A stretch of 37,790 bases of DNA from Rhodobiaceae bacterium (GTDB taxonomy: Bacteria; Pseudomonadota; Alphaproteobacteria; Rhizobiales; JANQQB01), in NCBI GenBank assembly GCA_028285165.1, contig JANQQB010000153.1:1-37790 (forward strand), written 5' to 3'. The notes under the pieces were generated by a model. That model saw only the letters and a list, made by a program, of their open reading frames with translations. It made no database searches and was not told the DNA's origin. Position numbers and translations under genes: made by a program. Below are positions 1-8,647 of the stretch, one piece after another (the stretch's first letter is position 1; each line of letters opens with the position of its first letter).

Positions 1-309
1 TCGGTCGGCACCCCTGGATCGCCCGGTCAAGCCGGGCGAAGACGGAGCAGGGGGTTGTTCGGGGAATCCATTCTGGCGCGGGCAGACCCTGGAAAGCTGA
101 CGTCAATCGGCCCCCAATCCGTCATCCGACGGCGTGACCGGCGGACCCAGACTGCAGGGCGCGTCGGTCGGCACCCCTGGATCGCCCGGTCAAGCCGGGC
201 GAAGACGGAGCAGGGGGGTGTTCGGGGAATTCATTCTGGCGCGTGCAGACTCTGAAAAGAAGACGTCACCGGCCCCCCAATCCGTCATCCGACGGCGTGA
301 TGCAAAGCC
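1..309. repeat. Tandem intergenic repeat, two units of 163 bp
   Basis: The block starting at 1 recurs at 164 with a few substitutions, a period of 163 bp, and probably continues left of the window. Each unit carries a perfect hairpin, TCGCCCGG-tcaag-CCGGGCGA, at 19-39 and again at 182-202. Each also carries a 23-bp conserved block at 114-136 and 277-299 that contains GTCATCCGACGGCG. The period is not a multiple of three and I see no credible gene. The same hairpin, the 23-bp block and the sequence joining them recur in reverse orientation at 23935-24746. Palindromic intergenic repeats of this general kind are common in alphaproteobacteria. The stretch from 310 to 452 holds nothing I recognise. 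Confidence 0.85.
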
Positions 310-452
310 CGAACACCTGTAAACTGTGTCTTCGGACTGAACAAAAATTCGCGTGATAACGGACGGGACCGGGGTGATTTGCGCACTCGCGTCGCCGTCG
401 CGTAACTCTGTCACGCCGACAAAAAGCCACGTGAATACTGTCGCATTAGACC

Positions 453-484
453 AAGGCGGCGCTGCCTTACAACAGCGCCGCCTT
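453..484 (-). terminator. Hairpin terminator after the cytochrome c gene
   Basis: A perfect 12-bp inverted repeat (AAGGCGGCGCTG at 453-464, its complement at 473-484) encloses an 8-nt loop. It lies 6 nt beyond the stop codon of the minus-strand cytochrome gene. On the minus strand it is followed by TTGGTCT, so the U tract is poor. It is probably an intrinsic or stabilising 3' end. Confidence 0.7.
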
Positions 485-490
485 TCCTGT

Positions 491-889
491 CTACTCCCCC
501 GATCGCTGGCGCAGATAGGCGATCACGTCCTCAATGTCCTGAGGACGGCGCAGACGCAGCACCATCCGGGTGCCGGGCACGAGCTCGCGCGGATTTTCCA
601 GATAGGGACGCAGTGTTTCTTCGTTCCACGTGATGCCGGATTCCGTCATGGCATCCGAATACCGGAACCCTTCGACTGACCCCGCAGCCCGTCCGAACAG
701 GTCGGCAAGATGCGGTCCGGCGCGTCTCTGGCCCGGATCGAAGGTGTGGCAGGCGGCGCATCGGCGAAACACGCTTTCGCCGGCTTCCGGATCGCCCGCT
801 TGCACCTCCTGTGCGAGCGCCGCGATCGGGGCTAGGCCGAGCCAGGTGCCGAACGCGATCTTCACAATACCTCTGGAACTGATTGTCAT
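491..889 (-). CDS. Periplasmic class I cytochrome c
   Basis: A 132-residue secreted mono-haem cytochrome c that would carry electrons in the periplasm. Residues 1-26 form a signal peptide (basic start, hydrophobic core, ALA-Q). The haem site is CAACH at residues 44-48, and the likely axial methionine is Met109 in PGTRM, the usual place in cytochrome c2-like proteins. The protein is slightly larger than a minimal cytochrome c2. The start at 889 has GAGAGG just upstream. It lies 237 bp downstream of the GMC dehydrogenase gene on the same strand, so it may be that enzyme's electron acceptor or part of the same transcript. This is inferred from position, since the dehydrogenase has no signal peptide. 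A perfect hairpin follows the stop. Confidence 0.9.
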   Translation of the reverse strand: MTISSRGIVKIAFGTWLGLAPIAALAQEVQAGDPEAGESVFRRCAACHTFDPGQRRAGPHLADLFGRAAGSVEGFRYSDAMTESGITWNEETLRPYLENPRELVPGTRMVLRLRRPQDIEDVIAYLRQRSGE

Positions 890-1126
890 TCATGCCTCTC
901 CGAGATGGGGAACGGGTCTTGGGGTGCAATCGGCCATTACCAGGCCATGATCGCCGACGGTCCTTTTGCGCCCCGCCGCCGGCAATTCCACACACGGCCA
1001 CGACAATCGGTTCCGCTGCGCTTTGCAATGCGGCACGTCAACACTGCCGCTTGCGCTCGCCGGCCGGTTCCGTGTTCGAAGCGTGTTTGAAAACCAACGG
1101 GTGAGGATCGCGAACAGCCGCCGGTC

Positions 1127-2749
1127 TCAGGCGAACCGGTGATCCTCCAGCACAAGTGCGGCACCCTTTTCCCCGACCATGATTGCCGGAGCATTCGTAT
1201 TTCCGGACGTGAGCGTCGGGAAGATCGAGGCGTCAATGACGCGCAGACCCTCCGTGCCATAGACACGCAGGCGGGCGTCGACGACGTCGATTTCCGGGTC
1301 CGGTCCCATGCGGCAGGTGCTGACCGGATGAAAGACGGTCGAACAGCGGTTGCGGACGTCCTCCAGCATTTCCTCGTCGGACTGGACGGCGGGTCCGGGT
1401 GTGATCTCTTCCTCGATGATGCTCTGCAGGGCCGGGGTCGACGCGATCCGGCGCATCACCTTGCAGCCCTCGATCATGTCGTTGAGATCGTGGTTGGTGC
1501 TGAGCGAATTCGGATGTATTTGTGGCGGATCCAGTGGATTCGGCGATCGTAACGTGATGTGGCCGCGGCTTGACGGCCGGGTCGGCTGCATGCCGAGCAG
1601 AAAACCGGAAAACGGATCGGGGTTCATCAGCGGACGCTTGCCGGGAGGCGCCTTGGTGTAGCTGACCGGTGAGAAATAGAGTTGCAGGTTCGGCCGGGTA
1701 CAGTCGGGGTTCGACCGCACGAAGCCGCCGGCCTGGTTGACGCTGAGCGACAGCGGCCCGCGCCGTGTGCAGACATAGCGCACGCCCTGCGCCAGCTTGC
1801 CCCACCAGGGATGCAGTTGGTCGTTCAGGGTGGGCACCCGCGATCGGTAGAGGTAGTCGAGGCCGAGATGGTCTTGGAGGTTGCGGCCGACACCGTTGCG
1901 TTCGACAGCGATCGGAATGCCGTGTGCACCCAGAACGTCGGGCGGTCCTATGCCCGACAGCATCAACAATTGCGGCGCGTTGACAGCGCCGGCGCTGACG
2001 ATGACCTCGCGTCGTGCGGTCACGGTGCGTTCCTCGCCGCCGCGTCTATAGGCGACGCCGATAGCGCGATTGCCTTCCATCAGGATGCGCGTCGCATGGG
2101 CGCGTTTGATGACCTGCACATTGGCGCGCTTGCGGGCGCCGGCCAGAAAGGCGCGCGCGGCCGACATGCGCAGGCCCTTCTTGGAGGTGGTCTGATAAAG
2201 GCCGACGCCCTCCGGATCGGGCCCGTTGAAATCGGCATTGCGCGTGAAGCCGGCCTCTTCCCCTGCCTTCAGGAAGACCTCGCACAAAGGGTGCCGGTCC
2301 CGCTCGATGGTCGAGACATAAAGCGGGCCGTAGCCTCCGCGACAATCCGATTCCCCGGCCTCGAACGTTTCGCTCTGTTTGAAATAAGGCAGGACGTCAT
2401 CCCAGCCCCAGCCAGGATTGCCCATCGCCTCCCAGTCGTTGAAATCGTCGCGGTGACCGCGGATATAGACCATGGCGTTGATGGAACTGGAGCCGCCCAG
2501 CACCTTGCCGCGCGGCCAATAGCCGGAGCGGCCGTTGAGCCCCGGATCCGCTTCGGTCCGGTACATCCAGTTGATACGGGAATTGTAGAACGCCTTGCCG
2601 TAACCGATCGGCATCCAGATCCAGAAATTGAGATCCGTTCCGCCGGCTTCCAGGACGCAGATTGTATACCTGCCGTCGGCCGACAGACGGTCGGCAAGCA
2701 CCGAACCGGCAGAGCCGGCGCCGACAATGATGAAATCGAACGTGCTCAT
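1127..2749 (-). CDS. GMC-family FAD alcohol/choline-type dehydrogenase
   Basis: A 540-residue flavoprotein of the glucose-methanol-choline family, which oxidises primary alcohols to aldehydes using FAD. The N-terminal dinucleotide fold reads VGAGSAGS (residues 9-16), followed by the ribose-binding Glu in LEAGG near 34. The family signature GKVLGGSSSINAM spans about 81-93. The C-terminal catalytic region has His474 in FHPVSTCRMG and an Asn (517 or 519) in SGNTNAP, the usual His-Asn pair. Length matches BetA-like members. No signal peptide is visible, so it should be cytoplasmic or membrane-attached. It starts 5 bp after the upstream permease stop and is therefore the fifth gene of the Pot-like ABC operon. 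The likely role is oxidising the imported amino alcohol, polyamine-like or choline-like compound. The substrate cannot be read from sequence. Confidence 0.9.
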   Translation of the reverse strand: MSTFDFIIVGAGSAGSVLADRLSADGRYTICVLEAGGTDLNFWIWMPIGYGKAFYNSRINWMYRTEADPGLNGRSGYWPRGKVLGGSSSINAMVYIRGHRDDFNDWEAMGNPGWGWDDVLPYFKQSETFEAGESDCRGGYGPLYVSTIERDRHPLCEVFLKAGEEAGFTRNADFNGPDPEGVGLYQTTSKKGLRMSAARAFLAGARKRANVQVIKRAHATRILMEGNRAIGVAYRRGGEERTVTARREVIVSAGAVNAPQLLMLSGIGPPDVLGAHGIPIAVERNGVGRNLQDHLGLDYLYRSRVPTLNDQLHPWWGKLAQGVRYVCTRRGPLSLSVNQAGGFVRSNPDCTRPNLQLYFSPVSYTKAPPGKRPLMNPDPFSGFLLGMQPTRPSSRGHITLRSPNPLDPPQIHPNSLSTNHDLNDMIEGCKVMRRIASTPALQSIIEEEITPGPAVQSDEEMLEDVRNRCSTVFHPVSTCRMGPDPEIDVVDARLRVYGTEGLRVIDASIFPTLTSGNTNAPAIMVGEKGAALVLEDHRFA

Positions 2750-2754
2750 GCCTG

Positions 2755-3615
2755 CTACCGGACGGCCTTGTCGCGTTGGACAAGGATGGAGATCAGCGCC
2801 AGCAGGCCGGAGCCAATCATCAGGAAAAAGGAAACCGCGTTCAGCACCGGGGTCGATCCGACCTTGGCCATGCGGTCGTACATGGTGATCGTCAGCGGCG
2901 CTTCCGAGCCGACGAGGAACAGCGTGGTGTTGAAGTTCTCGAACGAGACCAGGAACGCCACGATACCGGATGCGATCATCGCCGGACGCAGAAACGGCAA
3001 GGTGATGGTGCGCAGGACGCGGGCACGGCTGGCGCCGAGATTGAGCGCGGCTTCTTCCATCGCCCCGTCGAACTTCTTCAGGCGTGCCGTGATCACCAGC
3101 GACGTGATCGTGGTGATGAACGAGAATTGCCCGAGCACGACCAGGAACAGTCCCGGCCTCAGGAATTCCAATTCGATGTCGAACGCGTTCTCGGCGTAAT
3201 TGGCCGTGTTGCTTGCCAGGACGAGGATGGAGATGCCGAGAATGACGCCTGGAATGACCAGCGGCACGACCATCAGGATGTAGAAGAAATTCTTGGCGGG
3301 GAACTCGCCGCGCACGAACAGGAAGGCGTTCGTCGTGCCGACGAAAGCAGACAGGGCGGATACGAAGACGGCGATGACAAACGAGAAATACAGGCCGCGC
3401 AGCAGTCGGCGATCATGAAACATGCCGAGCTTCGGCTCGGTGTCGTTGAAAAACCAGTCGAGCGTAAAGCCTTGCCAGGGCAGGGCCGGGAACAGGCTGT
3501 CGTTGAAGGCAAAGGCGCCGGCGGCGATCAGGGGCGCCGCGAGAAACACAAAGAAGGCGGCGACATAAATGCGAAAGCCCCAGAGGAAGGGCGTCGGTTT
3601 TTCGCTCGGCAGCAT
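2755..3615 (-). CDS. ABC permease, PotC type
   Basis: A 286-residue inner-membrane permease of the spermidine/putrescine class, with about six hydrophobic segments beginning near residue 14. The ATPase-contact (EAA) loop is visible near 190 as EEAALNLGASRARVLRTITLP. The start at 3615 has a strong GAGGAGG ribosome site. It lies 10 bp after the partner permease and 5 bp before the GMC dehydrogenase, so translation is probably coupled. Together with the gene upstream it would form the heterodimeric channel served by the ATPase at 4495-5616. Related importers carry polyamines, 2-aminoethylphosphonate, opines or quaternary amines, so the substrate is left open. Confidence 0.9.
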   Translation of the reverse strand: MLPSEKPTPFLWGFRIYVAAFFVFLAAPLIAAGAFAFNDSLFPALPWQGFTLDWFFNDTEPKLGMFHDRRLLRGLYFSFVIAVFVSALSAFVGTTNAFLFVRGEFPAKNFFYILMVVPLVIPGVILGISILVLASNTANYAENAFDIELEFLRPGLFLVVLGQFSFITTITSLVITARLKKFDGAMEEAALNLGASRARVLRTITLPFLRPAMIASGIVAFLVSFENFNTTLFLVGSEAPLTITMYDRMAKVGSTPVLNAVSFFLMIGSGLLALISILVQRDKAVR

Positions 3616-3625
3616 CCCGTCCTCC

Positions 3626-4495
3626 TCAGCTCTTGGCGATCGTATTCGACAGGGTCTGGCCGCTGAGCTTCAGGCCGAGCCAGATGACGATCGAGGTGAA
3701 CAGGAGCAGGAGCATGCCGAAGGCGGCGCCGGCCTCCCAATTGAACCGGGTGATGAACTGATTGTAGATCTGCTCGGTGAACCAGCTGGAATTCTTGCCG
3801 CCGAGCAGGATCGGCGTCAGATACGAGCCGGCGGTCAACATGAACACGACGATGCAGCCCGCGACGATACCCGGCATGGCGTAGGGGATTATGATCCGAC
3901 GCAGGACCGTGAAACCGTTGCCGCCAAGATTGTAGCCGGCCTCGACCATGGCATTGTCCATGCCGTCGAGCGTGGAGACGAGCGGTACGATCATGAACAG
4001 CATGACCGTATAGACAAGGCCGACGATCACGGTGACGTCGTTGTAGAGCAGTTCGACCGGCCCCTCGACCAGACCGGTCCATTGCAGCGCCGACGACACG
4101 ACGCCGGTCTCGCGCAGCAGCAGGATCCAGCCGAAAGCCCGGATCAGATCGCTGACCCATAAGGGAACCAGACAGAGCAGGAACAGCGCGCCGCGAGTGC
4201 GATTGCCGGCCAGCTTGGCAATGTAATAGGCGATCGGAAACCCGATGAGGAGCGCCAGCGCGGTGACCAGAAGCGACATCGATCCGGTGCGCAGGAGCGT
4301 GTTCCAGTAGATCGGCTCGTTGATGAAATCCAGGTAGTTCGCGAAGCTGAACTCGTAGACCCGCGGCGCCACTTTCTCGCGCAGCGACAAAGCGACCATG
4401 CCGATATGCGGCAGGATGATCAAAAGGCTGATCCACAGCGCGAACGGCGCAAACAGGAGGATCAGGACGAGGCGCTTGAAGTCCTTGTTCAGCAT
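3626..4495 (-). CDS. ABC permease, PotB type
   Basis: A 289-residue inner-membrane permease beginning MLNKDFKRL, with about six membrane segments and an EAA loop reading EAGYNLGGNGFTVLRRIIIP. The start codon at 4495 overlaps the ATPase stop as TGATG, so translation is coupled. The reading frame is open further upstream, but that part is antisense-like sequence inside the ATPase gene with no permease features, so the start was placed at the overlap. Length and loop motif fit PotB. It pairs with the PotC-type permease downstream. Confidence 0.9.
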   Translation of the reverse strand: MLNKDFKRLVLILLFAPFALWISLLIILPHIGMVALSLREKVAPRVYEFSFANYLDFINEPIYWNTLLRTGSMSLLVTALALLIGFPIAYYIAKLAGNRTRGALFLLCLVPLWVSDLIRAFGWILLLRETGVVSSALQWTGLVEGPVELLYNDVTVIVGLVYTVMLFMIVPLVSTLDGMDNAMVEAGYNLGGNGFTVLRRIIIPYAMPGIVAGCIVVFMLTAGSYLTPILLGGKNSSWFTEQIYNQFITRFNWEAGAAFGMLLLLFTSIVIWLGLKLSGQTLSNTIAKS

Positions 4496-5616
4496 CACCC
4501 GGTCTTTCCGGATGCAAAACACATGGCCTGGGCCGACGACCAGGACAGGCAGACTTCCTCGCCGGGCGCGAGGTCGTCCTTGCCCGTCAGCGTGACATCC
4601 GCCTCGATCAGTTCGCCGTTGGCACTGCGCACCAGAACACGGCTGTTGGCGCCATTGAACAACAGGCTGTCGACGACGCCGTCCATGCGGTTGTCGGTTT
4701 CGGTCAGATCCGCCGACTCTGCGGATTTGCGGGTCGTGCGGATGAATTCCGGACGGACAAAAATTTCCACCTTCGTTCCGTCCGAAGGAGCCTGTCCGCC
4801 TGCCGCGCTGAAGACGATTTCCAGACCCTGGTCGGTTTCGGCCCGGCCGCCGGTCGCGTCGCTCGATCGGACCCGCCCGGACCACCGGTTGCTGTCGCCG
4901 ACAAATCCGGCGACGAAGGCGGTATCGGGTCGATGGTACAGGTCCTGCGGCGTTCCGATCTGTTCGAACCGGCCTTCATTCATGACGGCGACCCGGTCGG
5001 ACATGACAAGCGCCTCGGACTGGTCGTGCGTGATGTAGATGAACGTCGTATCGAACTGGTGCTGCAGCAGTTTCAGTTCGATTTTCATGGCCTCGCGCAA
5101 TTTGAGGTCCAGCGCGCCGAGCGGTTCGTCCAAGAGCAGCACATCGGGATCGAGCACCATGCAGCGGGCGATGGCTATGCGCTGTTTCTGGCCGCCGGAC
5201 AATTGATGGATTTCCCGGTTGCCGACGTCCGGCAACGCTATCCTGTCCAGGACATCCCGGACCCGACGTTCGATCTCGGCGCGGGCCATGCCGTTGCAGC
5301 GCAAGCCGTAGGCGATGTTTTCGTAGACGTTCATCATCGGAAACAACGCGAGATGCTGGAAGACCATCTTGACGTTGCGCCGGTTCGGCGGTGTGCCGAG
5401 TACCGATTTTCCCTTGATCCGGATGTCGCCGCCGGACGGTTCCTCGAAACCCGCGATCATGCGCATCAACGTGGTCTTGCCGCAGCCCGACGGTCCGAGA
5501 ATGGAAAAGAAGGATCCGCTCGGGATGTCGAACGAGACGTCGTCAACGGCCCGCAATGCGCCGAATGACTTGGAGAGCCGGATGCATTCGAGGTCGTAAA
5601 GCGGAGTGTTCGTCAT
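4495..5616 (-). CDS. ABC transporter ATP-binding protein, PotA type
   Basis: A 373-residue ATPase that powers the Pot-like importer at the cytoplasmic membrane face. It has Walker A GPSGCGKT at 41-48, a Q-loop at FQHLALFP, signature LSGGQKQR, Walker B VLLLDEP, an H-loop in ITHDQSEA, and a C-terminal TOBE-like regulatory domain over about the last 130 residues. The frame is open to a GTG at 5757, but homology-like sequence begins at MTNTPLYDLE, so the ATG at 5616 was chosen. No strong ribosome site precedes it, which leaves the exact start uncertain by a few codons. The gene follows the binding protein after 239 bp containing a strong hairpin. Confidence 0.92.
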   Translation of the reverse strand: MTNTPLYDLECIRLSKSFGALRAVDDVSFDIPSGSFFSILGPSGCGKTTLMRMIAGFEEPSGGDIRIKGKSVLGTPPNRRNVKMVFQHLALFPMMNVYENIAYGLRCNGMARAEIERRVRDVLDRIALPDVGNREIHQLSGGQKQRIAIARCMVLDPDVLLLDEPLGALDLKLREAMKIELKLLQHQFDTTFIYITHDQSEALVMSDRVAVMNEGRFEQIGTPQDLYHRPDTAFVAGFVGDSNRWSGRVRSSDATGGRAETDQGLEIVFSAAGGQAPSDGTKVEIFVRPEFIRTTRKSAESADLTETDNRMDGVVDSLLFNGANSRVLVRSANGELIEADVTLTGKDDLAPGEEVCLSWSSAQAMCFASGKTG

Positions 5617-5760
5617 GGGCGGGAGCCGGCCGGAAAGTGAAACCAATGAGGGGGCAAAGCTGTCATTGCCCGGAAGGCTTGTTGTGTCCGGGATCTGCCG
5701 GCGCGCCGGCCGCTGACTTTCACCCTGCGCGGCGGTCCGTACCGCCGTCAAGTGCACGAG

Positions 5761-5789
5761 CGGCCGGCGTGTCGTCGCGACGCCGGCCG
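5761..5789 (-). other. Intercistronic GC hairpin after the Pot-like binding-protein gene
   Basis: A perfect 10-bp inverted repeat, CGGCCGGCGT (5761-5770) with ACGCCGGCCG (5780-5789), encloses a 9-nt loop. It lies 66 nt downstream of the binding-protein stop on the minus strand. No T tract follows, so it looks more like an mRNA 3'-stabilising or partial-attenuation hairpin than a full terminator. Confidence 0.7.
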
Positions 5790-5855
5790 TCCGAGGTGTT
5801 GCTTGCGATCATGCCACTGGGCCCGGTCTCGGGTGCGGCATGGCGGGGGCGGGAT

Positions 5856-6932
5856 CTAGCCGCCGGTCGCCGCCTTGATCTTTTCCAGTGTCTTGCCTTC
5901 CATATCCTCGACGCCCGGAGGGATGTTGGCGAAGAATTTCAGGTTTTCGATGTCGGCGTCGCTGAAGGCCGCATTGACGGCGGCTTTCTTGTCGGCCGGC
6001 AGCAGATCCTTGGCGCCCTTGACCGAAGCAATCGCGCCCGTATTGGCCGACATGATGGTGACGTTTTCCGGACGCAGCACAAAGTTGATCCACTTGTAGG
6101 CCGCGTCGTCGGCCTTGCCCTTGCGCGGCAGGGCGAAGGTGTCGATCCAGGCGAGCGCTCCGGTTTCCGGCGGCACGAAGACGATGTTCTCGTTCTGACC
6201 GTAGAGTTTGTAGGCGGTGGAATCCCAGGTCTCCGATGCCACGATCTCGCCGGACAACATCATCGCCGACAGGTCGTCGCCGCCCTTCCAATAGGCCTTG
6301 ATGTTGGCCTTGCACTCGATCAGCTTGTCGGCGACCTTATCGAGAATGCCCTGATACTTTTCGAGATCGGAATAGGCCGCGAACGGGTCCTCGCCCATGG
6401 CGAATGCGGTGCCGAGCAGGATCGTGCGCTTCAGGCGCATGGAGGTCTTGCCCTTGTAGGCCGGATCGCAGAGATCGCCCCAGCCCTTGAAGTCAGGCGC
6501 CTTGGTCTTGTCCGCCATGAGGCCCGACGTGCCCCATTGATGCGGGACCGCATAGACCTCGCCTTCAATGGTCGTGTTCGCCTTCACGCCGTCCAGGAGC
6601 TTGGCTTCCATCACGCTGGTGTCGATCTTGGACAGGTCGAGCGGCTTGTAGATGTCGTATTCGAGCTGCGCGGCATAGATGCGGTCATGGCTGGGCTGTG
6701 CAAGGTCGAACCCGGCGCCGCCGGTCGCCCGCAGCTTGGCGATCATTTCCTCGTTGTTGGAAAACGTGACCTCGACATCGATGTCCGGGTATTCCGCCTC
6801 GAACTTCTTGATCAGTTCTTCAGGCGCATAGGAGCCCCAGGTCAGAAGTCGCAGCGTTTCCGCCTGGGCGGCACCGGTGCCCGCCAACAGGGTCGCCGCC
6901 AGCAGGCCGGCAAGTGTCGTCTTTGTCGACAT
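5856..6932 (-). CDS. Periplasmic binding protein, spermidine/putrescine (PotD) type
   Basis: A 358-residue ABC substrate-binding protein that delivers solute to the PotB/PotC-type channel. A signal peptide of about 24 residues ends in GAAQA before ETLRLLTWGSYAP, the typical mature start of this family. The ATG at 6932 was chosen over one 24 bp upstream because AAGGGAGA sits at correct spacing. The fold is the polyamine-binding class, with later motifs such as PHQWGTSGL and ENVTIMSANTGAIASV. It is the first gene of the operon, about 100 bp after the MocR-type regulator stop on the same strand, so it may have its own promoter in that gap or be read through from the regulator. The ligand is not predictable by eye. 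Confidence 0.92.
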   Translation of the reverse strand: MSTKTTLAGLLAATLLAGTGAAQAETLRLLTWGSYAPEELIKKFEAEYPDIDVEVTFSNNEEMIAKLRATGGAGFDLAQPSHDRIYAAQLEYDIYKPLDLSKIDTSVMEAKLLDGVKANTTIEGEVYAVPHQWGTSGLMADKTKAPDFKGWGDLCDPAYKGKTSMRLKRTILLGTAFAMGEDPFAAYSDLEKYQGILDKVADKLIECKANIKAYWKGGDDLSAMMLSGEIVASETWDSTAYKLYGQNENIVFVPPETGALAWIDTFALPRKGKADDAAYKWINFVLRPENVTIMSANTGAIASVKGAKDLLPADKKAAVNAAFSDADIENLKFFANIPPGVEDMEGKTLEKIKAATGG

Positions 6933-7032
6933 TGTGTTCTCCCTTGATCCGATCAAAACCGAAAAAGCGCACTGTAAAGTAAAAGACTATGCGGCGATTG
7001 GACTGGGAAATATATCCATTGCCGATAATTGT

Positions 7033-8520
7033 TCAGACCAATTCATCGGCACACAGGATCTGTCGCATGACATCAATCCCGGCGCGAATGTCGTCGGGCG
7101 GCGTGCTCCCGAAACCGAGCACGATGCCTTGATACCCAAGCGGCGTCAGAGCATATCGGCCGAGACCGGCGGTCACGATTCCCCGCTCACGGGTCCGGGC
7201 GATAAAATCGGCTTCGCAGATCCCGGCATTCAGGAACCCGACGGCATGAAACCCGCTGCTTGTCGGGTGTACCTCAATGCTTTCCGTGAGGGCGCGGGCC
7301 GCGTGCATCAGCGTATCGTGTCTCTCACGGTAGATCTGGCGCATGGTTCGAACGTGGGTCGCGAACAGGCCCTCGTCCATGAAGTCGGCGACAATCGCCT
7401 GGATGGCCGTGGGCACACCGCTTTGCCAGGCGTTGCAAACCCGCCGGAAGCTGTCGACCAGGCCGAGCGGCGACAGAATGAATCCGAGCCTGAGGGACGG
7501 AAACAGCGATTTGGAAAACGTGCCGACATAGATCACCCGCTCCTGGGTATCGATGCTCTTCAGGGTCGGCGGCGGCTGGTCGCCATAGTAGAATTCGCCG
7601 TCGTAATCGTCTTCCACGATCATGGCGTCTGCGTCCTTGGCGGCTTGCAACAGGGCGAGCCGCCGGCTCAGGCTCATGACATGGCCGAGCGGCTGCTGAT
7701 GCGACGGGGTAACAAAGGCCAGACGGAAGCGGGCCGCCTTGTCGAGACCGTCGCTGACGCGAATTCCTTTCTCGTCGACAGCGACCGGGATCAGTGTCGC
7801 GCCGGTCGCGACAAAAGCGTTGCGGGCACCGATCGCGCCGGGATTTTCAAACCAAACCGCCTCGCCGGGATCCACCAGCATGGCGCTGATCAGCGAAAAC
7901 GCGTGTTGCGCGCCGTTCATGACAAAGATCTGTTCGGGATCGCATTTTATGCCGCGCGAGGCATTGAGCTGACGGGCGATCGCGGCGCGCAAGCGCGGAT
8001 AGCCGAATGGCTCGCCATATCCGGTGACGTGGTCGCGGTTCTGGCGCCAGTGACGCGCCGAAAGCCGGGCCCATTGTGCCATCGGAAAAGCGTCGAGCGC
8101 GGGCAGGGCGGTCACAAAGGCGGCCGATTCATGCGGCAGACGCCGGCGCAATGCAAAGCCCGCATCGGCATCGGAGGCGGCATGCGACAATCTTGGCGCG
8201 GCGATCATGCCGCCGGAGCCGGAGGGTGCCGCCGTCAGCATGCATTGCGCCTGCAGGGCCTCGCTGACATAGGTGCCGGCGCCGACACGTGCTTCAAGCA
8301 ATCCTTCTGAGACCAGTCGGTCGATCGCGTCGATCACCGTGGTCCGGGATATGCCCAATTCCAGCGCCAGGGTGCGCGTGGCGGGCAACCGCTCACCGGG
8401 TGTCAATCCGCCGGACAGCAACAAATCCCGCAGGCCCATATAGAGTTGCACCGACATGCGCCGGTCGGACGCCTTGTCGATCCGTAGAGAAGACAACAAT
8501 GCGCCGCCATGCCGTTTCAT
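7033..8520 (-). CDS. MocR/PdxR-type transcriptional regulator (GntR HTH plus aminotransferase domain)
   Basis: A 495-residue regulator. Residues about 20-85 form a GntR winged helix (LTPGERLPATRTLALELGIS, then RTTVIDAIDRLVSEGLL). Residues about 130-490 form a fold-type I aminotransferase domain with the PLP-binding Lys337 in GTFSKSLFP and the cofactor-contact loop EDDYDGEF near 303-310. MocR proteins use PLP or a PLP-amine adduct as effector. The ATG at 8520 has GGAG seven bases upstream, and the longer open frame lacks family sequence. It is divergent from the enolase-superfamily gene at 8648 and co-directional with the Pot-like operon, so it may control both. An amine or amino acid substrate would fit a PLP-sensing regulator (inference). 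Confidence 0.92.
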   Translation of the reverse strand: MKRHGGALLSSLRIDKASDRRMSVQLYMGLRDLLLSGGLTPGERLPATRTLALELGISRTTVIDAIDRLVSEGLLEARVGAGTYVSEALQAQCMLTAAPSGSGGMIAAPRLSHAASDADAGFALRRRLPHESAAFVTALPALDAFPMAQWARLSARHWRQNRDHVTGYGEPFGYPRLRAAIARQLNASRGIKCDPEQIFVMNGAQHAFSLISAMLVDPGEAVWFENPGAIGARNAFVATGATLIPVAVDEKGIRVSDGLDKAARFRLAFVTPSHQQPLGHVMSLSRRLALLQAAKDADAMIVEDDYDGEFYYGDQPPPTLKSIDTQERVIYVGTFSKSLFPSLRLGFILSPLGLVDSFRRVCNAWQSGVPTAIQAIVADFMDEGLFATHVRTMRQIYRERHDTLMHAARALTESIEVHPTSSGFHAVGFLNAGICEADFIARTRERGIVTAGLGRYALTPLGYQGIVLGFGSTPPDDIRAGIDVMRQILCADELV

Positions 8521-8572
8521 GGTCTGCTCCGGATTGGTATGACAGTTTCCGCAAAACGGTTCTTCTATCAAG

Positions 8573-8598
8573 GCCAATTCCGCATTACTTGGCGTAAT
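8573..8598. promoter_or_regulatory. Candidate operator between MocR regulator and enolase-family gene
   Basis: Two overlapping inverted repeats lie in the 127-bp divergent region. ATTAC-ttggc-GTAAT is at 8584-8598, and GCCAA (8573-8577) is paired with TTGGC (8589-8593). The position suits autoregulation and control of the divergent gene. MocR sites are often repeats of this size, but no specific consensus is recognised here. Confidence 0.4.
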
Positions 8599-8647
8599 CT
8601 CACACCGTGGCCGATACAAACGGCACCTGCCCCAGGCTGGATCCCCG

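Noticed and set aside
1682-3199. Long plus-strand open frame (505 codons)
   Set aside because: It lies antisense across the GMC dehydrogenase and PotC-type permease genes and has no family motifs. High GC leaves such frames open by chance.
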